Positions 45,344-54,063 of a stretch of DNA of 64,000 nucleotides are shown here, one piece after another. A program made the translations under genes and the position numbers. The stretch comes from Dokdonella koreensis DS-123. Lineage in GTDB: Bacteria > Pseudomonadota > Gammaproteobacteria > Xanthomonadales > Rhodanobacteraceae. Numbering within the stretch: position 1 is the stretch's first letter; every line of letters starts with the position of its first letter. The notes below the pieces were generated by a model that was given only the letters and a program-made list of their open reading frames with translations, made no database searches and was not told the origin of the DNA. Location: assembly GCF_001632775.1 (NCBI RefSeq), contig NZ_CP015249.1, positions 2,770,686-2,834,685 of the forward strand, in the 5' to 3' direction.

Positions 45344-45739
45344 ATGGACGAGAAGAAGCAGTTCGCGGAGCGCTTGAAGACGGCGATGCGCAATGCCGGC
45401 CACGAGCCTCGCGCCAACGTGCTGGAAGCCCAGTTCAATGCGCGCTACTGGGGCCGTTCGGTCACCTACCAGGGCGCGCGACGCTGGTTGAAGGGTCTCT
45501 CGATCCCCGAGCAGGACAAGCTGCAGGTGCTGGCGCAATGGCTGGGCGTCGAGCCGCAGGACCTGCGCTATGGAACGCCCGCCACCCAGGTCGGCGAAGG
45601 GCGGCCACCCTGGCCGGCCGTCACCGATCCGGCCGACCGTACGGCGATCGCGACCTTCCTCGGGCTGCCGCTCGACACGCGCCGGACCCTGCGCGACCTG
45701 ATCGCCCAGCTCGCCAAGCCGGCGCGCAGCAAGCGCTGA
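45344..45739 (+). CDS. Small helix-turn-helix regulator
   Basis: 131 residues. EKKQFAERLKTAMRNAGHEPRANVLEAQFNARYWGRSVTYQGARRWLKGLSIPEQDKLQVLAQWLGVEPQDLRYG resembles the Cro/C1-type DNA-binding domain, with YQGARRWLKGLSIP the recognition-helix region and a family-typical LQVLAQWLGVEPQDLR after it. The C-terminal 50 residues are linker plus helix. Similar proteins occur as small stand-alone regulators and in phages; no other phage gene is present. An inverted repeat just upstream may be its own site. Confidence 0.72.
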   Translation: MDEKKQFAERLKTAMRNAGHEPRANVLEAQFNARYWGRSVTYQGARRWLKGLSIPEQDKLQVLAQWLGVEPQDLRYGTPATQVGEGRPPWPAVTDPADRTAIATFLGLPLDTRRTLRDLIAQLAKPARSKR

Positions 45740-45776
45740 ACCGGCACGCAGCGGCGACAGCCGCCGGCGCACGCCC

Positions 45777-46367
45777 CTACTGCAACAGGTGTGCATGCTG
45801 CGCGAGCACGCCACGCGCGCTCGTGCGCCAGGCCGTCTCGCCGAGCACGACCTCGGCATAGGCCGCATGCATCTGCCGCGCCACCCGCGCCGGCGGCATT
45901 GCGCCGACGCCGGCGCCGAGTGCCGGCGCGGCCAGCCGCCGGATCGGCGGCGCAGCCGTCGCGTTGTGGCGCCGCACCGCCAGCAGCGCCGCGCGGAACG
46001 CCAGATAGACATTGACCGTCCGGTCGATCGTCACCGGCACGCGCATCGTCGGCGCACTGACCAGGTACGGCACGGTCGCATGACCGGTCGGCAGGACCAG
46101 CGCCTGGCCGACCGGCAACTCGCCGTCGTAGGCGTCGAGCAGGCGCTGCCGCAACGCGTCCTGGAGCCCCCCGCCGAAGAACCGGGCATAGTGCAGGTCG
46201 ATGCCACCGTCCATGAAGCCGAAGCTGTTCGCCGGACTGACGACCGCATCGACCGGGGTCGAAAGGATGTCGCCGATCACCACCTGCGCGTCCTCGAAAT
46301 GCGCGCGCCAGGCGTCGGCCATCGCCGCATCCAGCGCATGCAGCCGCAGGCTCGGGAAGGCGGTCAT
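45777..46367 (-). CDS. Macro-domain protein (ADP-ribose-binding type)
   Basis: 196 residues. EDAQVVIGDILSTPVDAVVSPANSFGFMDGGIDLHYARFFGGGLQDALRQRLLD contains the macro-domain core GDI...DAVVSPAN and the GGGL region; PIRRLAAPALGAGVGAMPPARVARQMHAAYAEVV is the second part. Macro domains bind or hydrolyse ADP-ribose derivatives. It resembles stand-alone bacterial macro proteins. It is followed on the same strand by an ankyrin protein 27 bp away, on its upstream side. Confidence 0.82.
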   Translation of the reverse strand: MTAFPSLRLHALDAAMADAWRAHFEDAQVVIGDILSTPVDAVVSPANSFGFMDGGIDLHYARFFGGGLQDALRQRLLDAYDGELPVGQALVLPTGHATVPYLVSAPTMRVPVTIDRTVNVYLAFRAALLAVRRHNATAAPPIRRLAAPALGAGVGAMPPARVARQMHAAYAEVVLGETAWRTSARGVLAQHAHLLQ

Positions 46368-46394
46368 CGATCGCTCCGCCGGCGATTCGCCGGT

Positions 46395-47093
46395 TCAGTC
46401 CTTCGCCGGCGGCAGCGGCTGGCCGATCAGGTCGGCACGCAGGCCGCGACGCTGCGGGTGGATCGTGAACGGGCCGTAGCACAGCAGGTGCAGCACCTCG
46501 TCCGGACGGCCGTACCAGCTGGCCCAGCCCAGCGGCGTATCGCCGTGGGCGTCGCGAACTTCCCGCCGCGCGCCGGCATCGAGCAGCCGCCGGACCGTAT
46601 CGGCCGTCCCGAATGCGGCGGCCCGGTGCAGCGGTGTCTCACCGCGGGTCCGGCAATCACGCATGAAGGCGCCGGTTTCCACGCCCGCCACCGTCGCCGC
46701 GTTCGGATCGGCGCCGGCCGCCAGCAGCACCTCGACCACGGCGTCGTAGCGCAGGCGGTCGGTCGAGCACAGCGCCGCGTGCAACGGCGTCTCGCCACCG
46801 GCGGACGGCGTGCCGCCCACGGCGGCGCCGTTCTCGAGCAGGAACTGGCAGAGCCGCCAGTGGCCGTGGAACGCCGCCGCATCGAGTCCCAGGTCGGTCC
46901 CGAGGCTGTCCAGCCGCTCGCCCGCCGCCAGCAGCAGGCGAATCGCACTGACGTCGCCGTAGTATGCGCACCAGCGGATCAGCGCGGTTCCACGCGCGTC
47001 GGTGGCGCGGGCATCCACGCCCGCCGCCAGCAGATCGTGGACCAGGTCGGTTCGCCCCGCGACGAGCCGTTCGAGCACCGCCGGATCGATCAT
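46395..47093 (-). CDS. Ankyrin-repeat protein
   Basis: 232 residues made of about five ankyrin repeats: DLVHDLLAAGVDARATDARGTALIRWCAYYGDVSAIRLLLAAGERL, then GETPLHAALCSTDRL, VVEVLLAAGADPNAATVAG, RGETPLHRAAAFGTADTVRRLLDAGARREVRDAHGDTPLGWASWYGRPDEVLHLLCYG. These stack to bind a protein partner that cannot be named from sequence. No signal peptide, so cytosolic. The ATG at 47093 has GGGAG at good distance. The macro-domain gene is next in the same direction, probably co-expressed. Confidence 0.85.
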   Translation of the reverse strand: MIDPAVLERLVAGRTDLVHDLLAAGVDARATDARGTALIRWCAYYGDVSAIRLLLAAGERLDSLGTDLGLDAAAFHGHWRLCQFLLENGAAVGGTPSAGGETPLHAALCSTDRLRYDAVVEVLLAAGADPNAATVAGVETGAFMRDCRTRGETPLHRAAAFGTADTVRRLLDAGARREVRDAHGDTPLGWASWYGRPDEVLHLLCYGPFTIHPQRRGLRADLIGQPLPPAKD

Positions 47094-47248
47094 GAGCAGG
47101 ACTCCCGCAGGTCCGAAACCGTTCTGGACTGCCGACGATACACCGATCGCGCGCCGGCCGGCCCGGTCCTCCGGCACGCGTCGATGCGTCGCCCGGGAGG
47201 GGGCGGCCCGGCCTAGAATCGGCAGTCCCGCATCCAGGAGATCGGCCG

Positions 47249-47875
47249 ATGATGACGCTCTATGGCCGCCGTGGCTGGGGTTCGGTGCTGATCGAAGCCC
47301 AACTGGCCTACTACGACCTGCCGTTCCGGTTCGAGGAAGTCGACGACCTGTTCACCTCCGCGTCGGCGCGCAAGGCCCTGGCGCGGATCAATCCGCTGGC
47401 CCAGGTGCCGACGCTGCTGCTCGACGACGGCCGCGTGCTGACCGAAAGCGCGGCGATCACGCTGCACCTCGCCGACCTCACCGGCCGCGACGACCTGGTT
47501 CCCGGCGCCGATGCACCGGAACGCGCCGCGTTCCTGCGCTGGCTGGTGTTCCTGGTGACCAACCTCTATCCCACCTTCACCTATGCCGACGAGCCGACGC
47601 GCTTCGTCGCCGATGCCACCGCGGCCAAGGCTTTCCGCGCACGCGTCGACGACTACGCGCAATCGCTCTGGCGCATGGTCGAGCACGCCGCGGCGGCACC
47701 GTGGTTCCTCGGCGAGCGGCGCAGCGCGCTGGACCTCTACATCGGCGTGATGACGCGCTGGCGCCCACGCCGGCCCTGGTTTCTCGCCGAGGCGCCGAAG
47801 CTGCATGCGATCGCCCAGGCGATCGACGCCGAGCCGGCGTTCGCCGGGACACTCGCGCGCAACTTCGCCGAATGA
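47249..47875 (+). CDS. Glutathione S-transferase family protein
   Basis: 208 residues. The N-terminal thioredoxin-like part, MMTLYGRRGWGSVLIEAQLAYYDLPFRFEEVDD, NPLAQVPTLLLDDGRVLTESAAITLHLAD (with the VPTL cis-Pro and ES glutathione-contact pair), and an all-helical C-terminal half with a GERRSALDLYIGV motif fit the GST fold. Substrate unknown. A TAGAAT -10 (47214-47219) lies about 30 bp upstream, and the ribosome site is CAGGAG. Confidence 0.85.
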   Translation: MMTLYGRRGWGSVLIEAQLAYYDLPFRFEEVDDLFTSASARKALARINPLAQVPTLLLDDGRVLTESAAITLHLADLTGRDDLVPGADAPERAAFLRWLVFLVTNLYPTFTYADEPTRFVADATAAKAFRARVDDYAQSLWRMVEHAAAAPWFLGERRSALDLYIGVMTRWRPRRPWFLAEAPKLHAIAQAIDAEPAFAGTLARNFAE

Positions 47876-47969
47876 ACGCCGCAGGCCACCGGCCGGGCCG
47901 CCTTCGCTGCCGGTTGCGCAGCGGTAGCGGCCAGGCCAAGCTGATCGCAGCCTGCCCCGGTCGCACGCC

Positions 47970-48962
47970 ATGATCACGACCCTCCTCGTCTCGCTGGGCC
48001 TGACCTTCGCGCTGATGGGCCTGGTCGACTGGGGACTGGGCCTGCGCCTGCCGGGATGGGCGATCATCGCGCTCTATCTCGCGCTGTACGCGGTGCTGAG
48101 CTGGTTCGGCCGGTCGCGCCGGCGTACCACCGACGACGAACCCGCGCCGGACTATTCGCACTGGCCCACGTCCGGCCCGATCGGCCGCTTCGGCCAGCGC
48201 GGGCTGAGGGTGCCGTGGCTGCTGACCAATACGCTGAGCATCCTCAACCCGCTGCAGGCGGTACAGGTATTCCGCCAGCTCGTCGGCAACGCCGAGCTGG
48301 AGCGGCGCGCGCGGCAGCGCGGCGACGACGGCAGCGGCTACCGCACCCAGGCGATCTACACCCTGCCGTTCGACGGCGAGTGGCTGCTCTACAACGGCGG
48401 CATGACGCCGAAGACCTCGCACTCCTGGGACGTGCTCGGCCAGCGGTTCGCACTGGACTTCGTGCAAGCCGATGCCGCCTTCGCGCGACACCGGGGACGC
48501 GGTACGCACCCGGGTGACTACTACTGCTACGACGCGCCGATCCTCGCCGCGGCCGACGGCGTCGTGGTCACCGTCGAGCAGCGCATCGGCCTGGCACCGC
48601 TGCTCGGCTGGGGCGTGTGCGATTTCACCGCGCGCAGCTTCGTCGGCAACCACGTGCTGATCGAGCACGCCGAGGGCGAGTACGCGCTGTACGCGCACCT
48701 GGTCAAGGACAGCGTCACGGTCCGGCCCGGCGACCGCGTGCTGCGCGGCCAGACGATCGGCCGCTGCGGCCATACCGGCCACAGCACCGAGCCGCACCTG
48801 CATTTCCATCTGCAGGATTCGGCCAGCCTGTTCGCCGGCATGGGCTTGCCGGTCGCGTTCACGGCACTCGCGGTCGACGGTCAGCCGGTCGGCGCAGCGC
48901 ACCTGACCGCCGGGCAGCGCGTACGCGCGCAGCGGCCGGCCGAGCGCGCGGCCACGCCGTAG
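47970..48962 (+). CDS. Membrane-anchored M23 (LytM-type) peptidase
   Basis: 330 residues with two N-terminal membrane spans (about 2-22 and 31-48) and a periplasmic M23 peptidase domain (about 130-310). Zinc-site segments are HSWDVLGQRFALDF (151-164) and EPHLHFHLQD (274-283; HxH at 276-278). Short FPVHGE-like lead-in and LAAADGVVVTVEQRIG and HLVKDSVTVRPGDRVLRGQTIGRCGHTGHS are typical of the family. M23 enzymes cut peptidoglycan cross-bridges, or act as inactive regulators; both zinc-site histidines look present, so it is probably active. Confidence 0.85.
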   Translation: MITTLLVSLGLTFALMGLVDWGLGLRLPGWAIIALYLALYAVLSWFGRSRRRTTDDEPAPDYSHWPTSGPIGRFGQRGLRVPWLLTNTLSILNPLQAVQVFRQLVGNAELERRARQRGDDGSGYRTQAIYTLPFDGEWLLYNGGMTPKTSHSWDVLGQRFALDFVQADAAFARHRGRGTHPGDYYCYDAPILAAADGVVVTVEQRIGLAPLLGWGVCDFTARSFVGNHVLIEHAEGEYALYAHLVKDSVTVRPGDRVLRGQTIGRCGHTGHSTEPHLHFHLQDSASLFAGMGLPVAFTALAVDGQPVGAAHLTAGQRVRAQRPAERAATP

Positions 48963-49263
48963 AGCGTCGCTCCCCGCGCAGGCTGCGCCGGACCTGGAAC
49001 GCGATCAGAAGAACCGTTTCGGCCGCCAGGTCCAGCCCTGCGCCCGCGCCGCGTTGCGTGTCCGTTCCCGCGATGGTTTTCCGTATCCCTCCGCAAGGAC
49101 CGTTCACCGGGTCCGGATCGCGCCTGCGGCGCTACGATCGCCCAGCCCCTGCCCGAGGCGAGTCGGCAGCACCGGTCCGATCCGCCGGTGCACGGGCGCG
49201 GCCGCCTGCGCGCGGCGTGCATCGCGATCGGCCGGATTCGCCGGCCTTGCCAAGGAGAGCACC
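48963..49263. other. Gap between the M23 peptidase and the small exported protein
   Basis: 301 bp with no gene I can support. It includes the AAGGAGAG ribosome site of the next gene at its right end. Frames in it on both strands are Arg-rich and look non-coding. Confidence 0.5.
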
Positions 49264-49758
49264 ATGTCACCCGTATCCCGTCTTCGTTCCGCTTCGTGCT
49301 TCGCGTTCGCACTCGCCGCCGCGGCCTCGGCACCGGCCCTGCAGGCGCAGACCTGCGGCCTGCCGCTGCCGATCACGATTCCGGACCCGTCCACTCCCTA
49401 CGTACACAGCGGCAATACCTGCCTGGCCGGCAACGTCGTCTCCCTCGTCGAAGGCATCGCGCTGCCGCAGCGTGACATCGTCTACCAGTTCCGCACCGGT
49501 GGCGGCGGCAGCATCACCGCCAGCTTCACGGCCGCGGGCTTCGCGGCGGAGATGCTGCTGGTCAAGGGCGACCCGGCCAACGGGACGTCGACGATCGTCG
49601 ACGTCGGCAGCGCGGCGGTGCCGATGACGACCGGCCCGCTCGCCGACGGCGTCTATACGCTGATCGTCACCGGCGATCCGTCCTGGCCGACACCGATCTG
49701 CGGCACGTATACGCTGCAGGTCGGCGGTACACTCACCGTGCCCGATCCCAACTGCTGA
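49264..49758 (+). CDS. Small exported protein with a PPC-like beta domain
   Basis: 164 residues. A signal peptide (LRSASCFAFALAAAASAPALQAQ) precedes a mature domain with RDIVYQFRTGGGGSITASFTAAGFAAEMLLVKGDPANGTSTIVDVG and DGVYTLIVTGDPSWPTPICGTYTLQV, a pattern like bacterial pre-peptidase C-terminal domains, with four Cys (two of them CGL and ICG). It has no catalytic motif. It probably folds outside the cytoplasm; function unknown. Confidence 0.72.
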   Translation: MSPVSRLRSASCFAFALAAAASAPALQAQTCGLPLPITIPDPSTPYVHSGNTCLAGNVVSLVEGIALPQRDIVYQFRTGGGGSITASFTAAGFAAEMLLVKGDPANGTSTIVDVGSAAVPMTTGPLADGVYTLIVTGDPSWPTPICGTYTLQVGGTLTVPDPNC

Positions 49759-49930
49759 ACGCTGCCGCGCCACCGCCGCGCGACACGAGCGGCGGTGGCG
49801 CGACGACATCGCATCCGCACGCGGCAACGACCGACGCGGGCCTGAACCGCGCTAGCGGGGCACGCGCGAAAATCCGGCAAGAAATGTGTTGACGAACTGC
49901 CGGTTCATCTCTATTCTCCGCGCCTCTCTT

Positions 49931-50006
<76 letters not shown>

Positions 50007-50019
50007 AGGTTCTCTATGC

Positions 50020-50095
50020 GTCCCCATCGTCTAGAGGCCTAGGACACCGCCCTTTCACGGCGGCGACGGGGGTTCGAATCCCCCTGGGGACGCCA
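50020..50095 (+). tRNA. tRNA-Glu (anticodon TTC)
   Basis: 76 nt ending in CCA. The acceptor GTCCCCA pairs with TGGGGAC; anticodon loop CTTTCAC in CCGCC/GGCGG gives TTC; T-arm GGGGGTTCGAATCCCCC. Confidence 0.97.
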
Positions 50096-50207
50096 CGTGG
50101 TTTGAGGGCATGAGGCTTCGGCTTCATCGTCCGGAGGCTCCGGAGATTCCGGAGGCTCAAGGTCACGGGGAAATTGAAGTCCTGGGCAGTTTTTGCGGTA
50201 AACATGC

Positions 50208-50284
50208 GGAGCGGTAGTTCAGCTGGTTAGAATGCTGGCCTGTCACGCCGGAGGTCGCGGGTTCGAGTCCCGTCCGCTCCGCCA
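50208..50284 (+). tRNA. tRNA-Asp (anticodon GTC)
   Basis: 77 nt with CCA. GGAGCGG pairs with CCGCTCC; anticodon loop CTGTCAC in GGC/GCC gives GTC; T-arm CGGGTTCGAGTCCCG. It follows tRNA-Glu by 112 bp, which hold no further tRNA. Confidence 0.97.
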
Positions 50285-50293
50285 CTGAATCAA

Positions 50294-50330
50294 ACAAAAA
50301 GCCCCGCTTCGTGCGGGGCTTTTTGTTTTC
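50294..50330 (+). terminator. Rho-independent terminator after the tRNA cluster
   Basis: AAAAAGCCCCGC pairs with GCGGGGCTTTTT over TTCGT, followed by TTTTGTTTTC. Because the A-run and T-run mirror each other it can also act on the other strand. Confidence 0.9.
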
Positions 50331-50523
50331 CGGCGCAGCCACGCTGCCGATGCCGGCGCCACGACGGGCGCGATCGCCGCCTGCGGCGATCGATGCGGAC
50401 GGCTGCAGCAGCGAACATCGCAGCGCAGGCGAAGACCACGGCGCGGTCCGTCACGCCGCCGCGCTGGCCGGCGCGCGCCGATCGTCGCATCATGCAGGTC
50501 CATCGCTCGCGACGGAGCCCGGC

Positions 50524-51192
50524 ATGGGACAGACGATCAGCCTCAATACCCGGCGCATGCAGTGCATCGGTGCCTACCTCGCGCGGCCCGACGGCCCGTC
50601 CAAGGGCGGGCTGGTCGTCGCCCAGGAGATCTTCGGCGTCAACGCGCACATCCGCGCCGTCGTCGACCGCTTCGCCGGCCACGGCTACACCACGATCGCG
50701 CCGGCGTTCTTCGACCACGTGGAAACCGGGGTGGAGCTGGGCTACGACGAGGACGGCTTCCGCCGCGGCCGCCTGCTGGTCGGCGAGGTCGGCCTGGCCA
50801 CTGCGGTCGACGATGTCGCCAGCGCCGCCGAGGCGATCGCCTCGGCCGGCCGTATCGGCTGCGTCGGCTACTGCTGGGGCGGCACGGTGGCGTTCCTGGC
50901 GGCGACGCGGCTGGGCCTGCCGTCGGTCAGCTACTACGGCATGCGCAACGTGCAGTACTTCGACGAGGTACCGCGCGCGCCGCTGCTGTTCCACTTCGGC
51001 GAACGCGACGCCTCGATCCCGCCGGCGATGGTCGAGCGCCACCGCGCCGAGCTGCCCGCTGCCGAGGTCCACACCTATCCGGCCGGCCACGGCTTCAACC
51101 GCGACGTCGGCGCCGACTACGACGCCGCCAGCGCGCGCCTCGCGCTCGAGCGCACACTCGCCTTCCTCGACCGCCACCTGGCCACGCCATGA
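50524..51192 (+). CDS. Dienelactone hydrolase family protein
   Basis: 222 residues of the alpha/beta hydrolase clan. The catalytic triad is visible: Cys117 in IGCVGYCWGGTVAF, Asp162 in HFGERDASIPP and His189 in YPAGHGFNRD. VVAQEIFGVNAHIRAVVDRFA near residue 33-53 includes the supporting Glu36. Dienelactone hydrolases open lactone rings in aromatic breakdown; many relatives have other ester substrates. The stop overlaps the HIT gene start by 4 bp, opening a five-gene coupled set that ends in pxpABC genes. Confidence 0.88.
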   Translation: MGQTISLNTRRMQCIGAYLARPDGPSKGGLVVAQEIFGVNAHIRAVVDRFAGHGYTTIAPAFFDHVETGVELGYDEDGFRRGRLLVGEVGLATAVDDVASAAEAIASAGRIGCVGYCWGGTVAFLAATRLGLPSVSYYGMRNVQYFDEVPRAPLLFHFGERDASIPPAMVERHRAELPAAEVHTYPAGHGFNRDVGADYDAASARLALERTLAFLDRHLATP

Positions 51193-51602
51193 CATCGTCC
51201 TTCGCGCTCGACCCGCGGCTGCAGGCCGACACCCATACCGTCGCCGAGCTGCCGCTCTCGCGCCTGCTGCTGATGGACGACTGGCGCTACGGCTGGCTGA
51301 TCCTGGTCCCGCGGCAAGCCGATGTGCGCGAGCTGACCGAGCTGGCCCGCGCCGACCAGCACCAACTGCTCGACGAGATCGCCCTGGCCGCGCGCGCCCT
51401 GGCCGCGCTCGGGTCGTTCGACAAGCTCAACGTCGGCGCGCTCGGCAACCTCGTCGAGCAACTGCACGTGCACGTGATCGCCCGCCGCCGCGACGATCCC
51501 GCCTGGCCCGGTCCGGTCTGGGGCCACAGCGCCCGCGTCGGGCACGACGCCGACGCACTCGCGTCCCGGCTGCAGCAGCTGCGCGACGCGCTGGCATCGT
51601 GA
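51189..51602 (+). CDS. HIT-domain protein (Ap4A hydrolase-like)
   Basis: 137 residues. LSRLLLMDDWRYGWLILVPRQADVRELTELARADQHQLLDEIALAARAL, FDKLNVGALGNLVEQLHVHVIARRRDDPAW is the HIT fold with Q91-L-H93-V-H95: the first His of the triad is replaced by Gln, as in a known branch of HIT proteins. It probably binds or hydrolyses a nucleotide. ATG overlaps the dienelactone hydrolase stop and its own stop overlaps the GTG of pxpB. Confidence 0.85.
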   Translation: MTSSFALDPRLQADTHTVAELPLSRLLLMDDWRYGWLILVPRQADVRELTELARADQHQLLDEIALAARALAALGSFDKLNVGALGNLVEQLHVHVIARRRDDPAWPGPVWGHSARVGHDADALASRLQQLRDALAS

Positions 51603-52297
51603 GCGTGGAGGTCGAGCCGCTGGGCGAAGGCCTGCTGGTGCTGCGCTTCGGCAGCGGCATCGATCCGGCCGTCAATGCACGCGTGCACGCCGCCGCCGAC
51701 GTGCTGGGCCAGCATGCCCTGCGCGGCGTCGACGACCTGGTGCCCGCCTATGCCAGCCTCGGCATCCGCTACCGTGCCGAGGCCTGGCTCACCACCGACC
51801 GGCCGCCGTGGCAGGCCCTGGCCGCCGCGGTCCAGGCCCTGCTCGACGGCACCGCTGCCGCGGCTGCACCGGCACCGCGCACGGTGGAGATCCCGGTCTG
51901 CTACGCCGCCGCCCATGCGCCGGACCTGGCGGTCGTCGCGGCACAGGCCGGCTTGCCGGCGAGCGAGGTGATCGCCCGCCACTGCGCGCCGCTCTATCGC
52001 GTCGCGATGCTCGGCTTCGCACCGGGCTTTCCGTACCTGATCGGCCTGGACCCGGCCTTGCACACGCCGCGGCGCGCCGACCCGCGCACCCAGGTGCCGG
52101 CCGGCGCCGTCGCGATCGGCGGCGGCCAGACCGGCATCTACCCGCGGGCGCTGCCCGGCGGCTGGCAGATCATCGGCCGCACGCCGCAGGTGCTGTTCGA
52201 TCCCGGGCGGCAACCGGCCAGCCTGCTGCAGGCCGGCGACGGCGTGCGCTTCCGGCCGATCGACGCGGCCGCGTTCGAGCAGGCGCTGCCCACGTGA
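51599..52297 (+). CDS. pxpB: 5-oxoprolinase subunit PxpB
   Basis: 232 residues, GTG start overlapping the HIT stop. Former KipI/allophanate hydrolase subunit 1 family: EPLGEGLLVLRFGSGIDPAVNARVHAAADVL, VDDLVPAYASLGIRY, YRVAMLGFAPGFPYLIGLDPAL, and GAVAIGGGQTGIYPRALPGGWQIIGRTPQVLFDPGR. PxpABC together hydrolyse 5-oxoproline (pyroglutamate) to glutamate using ATP. The set is in the order B-C-A here, each overlapping by 4 bp. Confidence 0.92.
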   Translation: MSVEVEPLGEGLLVLRFGSGIDPAVNARVHAAADVLGQHALRGVDDLVPAYASLGIRYRAEAWLTTDRPPWQALAAAVQALLDGTAAAAAPAPRTVEIPVCYAAAHAPDLAVVAAQAGLPASEVIARHCAPLYRVAMLGFAPGFPYLIGLDPALHTPRRADPRTQVPAGAVAIGGGQTGIYPRALPGGWQIIGRTPQVLFDPGRQPASLLQAGDGVRFRPIDAAAFEQALPT

Positions 52298-53253
52298 GCA
52301 TCACCGTGCTGCGGCCGGGCCTGCTGACCACGGTGCAGGACAGCGGCCGCACCGGGCACGCCGGTGCCGGCGTCGGGCGCAGCGGACCGCTCGACGACGT
52401 CGCCGCGCGCCTGGCCAATGCACTCGTCGGCAACGCCGCCACCGCCGCCCTGCTCGAGATCACGCTGGCCGGTCCGCGCCTGCGCTTCGCGGCGGCGGCC
52501 ACGCTCGCGCTGACCGGCGGTGCCGTCGACGCGCGGCTGGACGACCGGCCCGCCGCCACCTGGCGGCCGCTCGCCGTCGCCGCCGGCGAGGTGCTCGACC
52601 TCGGTGCCGTGCGTCTCGGTGCGCGCGCCTATCTCGCCGTCGCCGGCGGCCTTGCCGTCGAGCGCGTGCTCGGCAGCGCCGCCACCGACCTCAATGCCGG
52701 CCTCGGGCCGTTCGGCGGCCGCGCGCTGGCGGCCGGCGACGTGCTCGCGCTCGGCGACGCACGGCCGCTGCGGATCGATCCGCGCTGGTCGCTCGACCCG
52801 CAGCCGTGGTTCGACCCGCGCTCGGGCCAGCCGATCCGCCTGGTCCGCGGCCGCCATTGGGATGCGCTCACCGACGCCGCGCAAACGGCGCTGCTGGCCG
52901 CCGAATGGCGCATCGCGGCCGCGTCGAACCGCGTCGGCTTCCGCCTGGACGGCCCGCCGCTGGCGCTGCGCGCGCCGCTGGAACTGGTCAGCGAACCGGT
53001 CGCGCCGGGCACGCTGCAGCTGCCGCCCGGCGGACAGCCGATCGCGCTGATGGCCGAGCACCCGACCACCGGTGGCTACCCGCGCGCCGGCCAGGTCGCC
53101 GGCGTGGACATCGCCCGCCTCGCGCAGCTGCGGCCCGGCGACCGCCTGCACCTGCAGGAAATCGCCATCGACGAGGCGCAGGCGCGCTATCTTTGGCGCG
53201 AGCGGCAGCTGGCCGCGCTGATCGCCGCGATCGGCGAACGCCTTCGCACATGA
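52294..53253 (+). CDS. pxpC: 5-oxoprolinase subunit PxpC
   Basis: 319 residues, GTG start overlapping the pxpB stop. Biotin-dependent carboxyltransferase-like fold: ITVLRPGLLTTVQDSGRTGHAGAGVGRSGPLDDVAARLANALVGN, RAYLAVAGGLAVERVLGSAATDL, SNRVGFRLDGPPLAL, LELVSEPVAPGTLQLPPGGQPIALMAEHPTTGGYPRAGQVAGVDIARLAQLRPGD. Normal in length. Completes the PxpBC unit that works with PxpA. Confidence 0.92.
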   Translation: MSITVLRPGLLTTVQDSGRTGHAGAGVGRSGPLDDVAARLANALVGNAATAALLEITLAGPRLRFAAAATLALTGGAVDARLDDRPAATWRPLAVAAGEVLDLGAVRLGARAYLAVAGGLAVERVLGSAATDLNAGLGPFGGRALAAGDVLALGDARPLRIDPRWSLDPQPWFDPRSGQPIRLVRGRHWDALTDAAQTALLAAEWRIAAASNRVGFRLDGPPLALRAPLELVSEPVAPGTLQLPPGGQPIALMAEHPTTGGYPRAGQVAGVDIARLAQLRPGDRLHLQEIAIDEAQARYLWRERQLAALIAAIGERLRT

Positions 53254-54008
53254 CCCTGCGCATCGATCTCAACGCCGACATCGGCGAGTCGTTCGGCGCC
53301 TGGCGGATGGGCCAGGATGCCGCCGTGCTGCCGCAGGTCAGCTCGGTCAACATCGCCTGCGGCTTCCACGCCGGCGATCCGATGACGATGCACGCCACCG
53401 TGCGCGCCGCGGTCGCGCAGGGCGTCGCCATCGGCGCGCACCCGGCCCTGCCGGACCTGCAGGGCTTCGGCCGCCGCGAGATGCGCATCACGCCGGAAGA
53501 AGCCTATGCGCTGGTGGTCTACCAGACCGGCGCGCTGGCCGGCTTCGCTGCCGCCGCCGGCTCGCGCCTGGCGCACGTCAAGCCGCACGGTGCGCTCTAC
53601 ACGATGGCCGCGCGCGATGCCGCGCTGGCCGATGCGATCGCCACCGCCGTGCGCGACGTCGACCGCCGCCTGATCCTGGTCGGCCTGGCCGGCAGCGAGC
53701 TGACGCGCGCGGCCGGCCGCGCCGGCGTACCGGCCGCCAGCGAGGTCTTCGCCGACCGCCGCTACGAGGCCGACGGCACGCTGACGCCGCGCAGCCACCC
53801 CGATGCGGTGATCCACGACCTGGACATCGCGATCGTCCAGGTCATCGCACTGGCCACGCGTGGCGAGGTGGCCGCGCGCACCGGCGAGCGCCTGCGGCTG
53901 GCCGCCGACACGATCTGCCTGCACGGCGACCGCGCCGATGCCGGCGAGGCCGCGCGGCGCATCCGCCAGGCCCTGCTCGAGGCCGGCGTCACGGTGGCAT
54001 CGCTCTAG
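53250..54008 (+). CDS. pxpA: 5-oxoprolinase subunit PxpA
   Basis: 252 residues of the LamB/YcsF family: MTLRIDLNADIGESFGAWRMGQDAAVLPQVSSVNIACGFHAGDPMTMHATVRAAVAQGVAIGAHPALPDLQGFGRREM, then AHVKPHGALYTMAARDAALADAI and EVFADRRYEADGTLTPRS. The start ATG overlaps the pxpC stop. It closes the five-gene run; nothing on that strand follows. Confidence 0.94.
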   Translation: MTLRIDLNADIGESFGAWRMGQDAAVLPQVSSVNIACGFHAGDPMTMHATVRAAVAQGVAIGAHPALPDLQGFGRREMRITPEEAYALVVYQTGALAGFAAAAGSRLAHVKPHGALYTMAARDAALADAIATAVRDVDRRLILVGLAGSELTRAAGRAGVPAASEVFADRRYEADGTLTPRSHPDAVIHDLDIAIVQVIALATRGEVAARTGERLRLAADTICLHGDRADAGEAARRIRQALLEAGVTVASL

Positions 54009-54063
54009 CGCCTGTCATCCCGTCCCGCGGCAGGCCGCTCGGGCACGCACGATCCGTCCGCCG

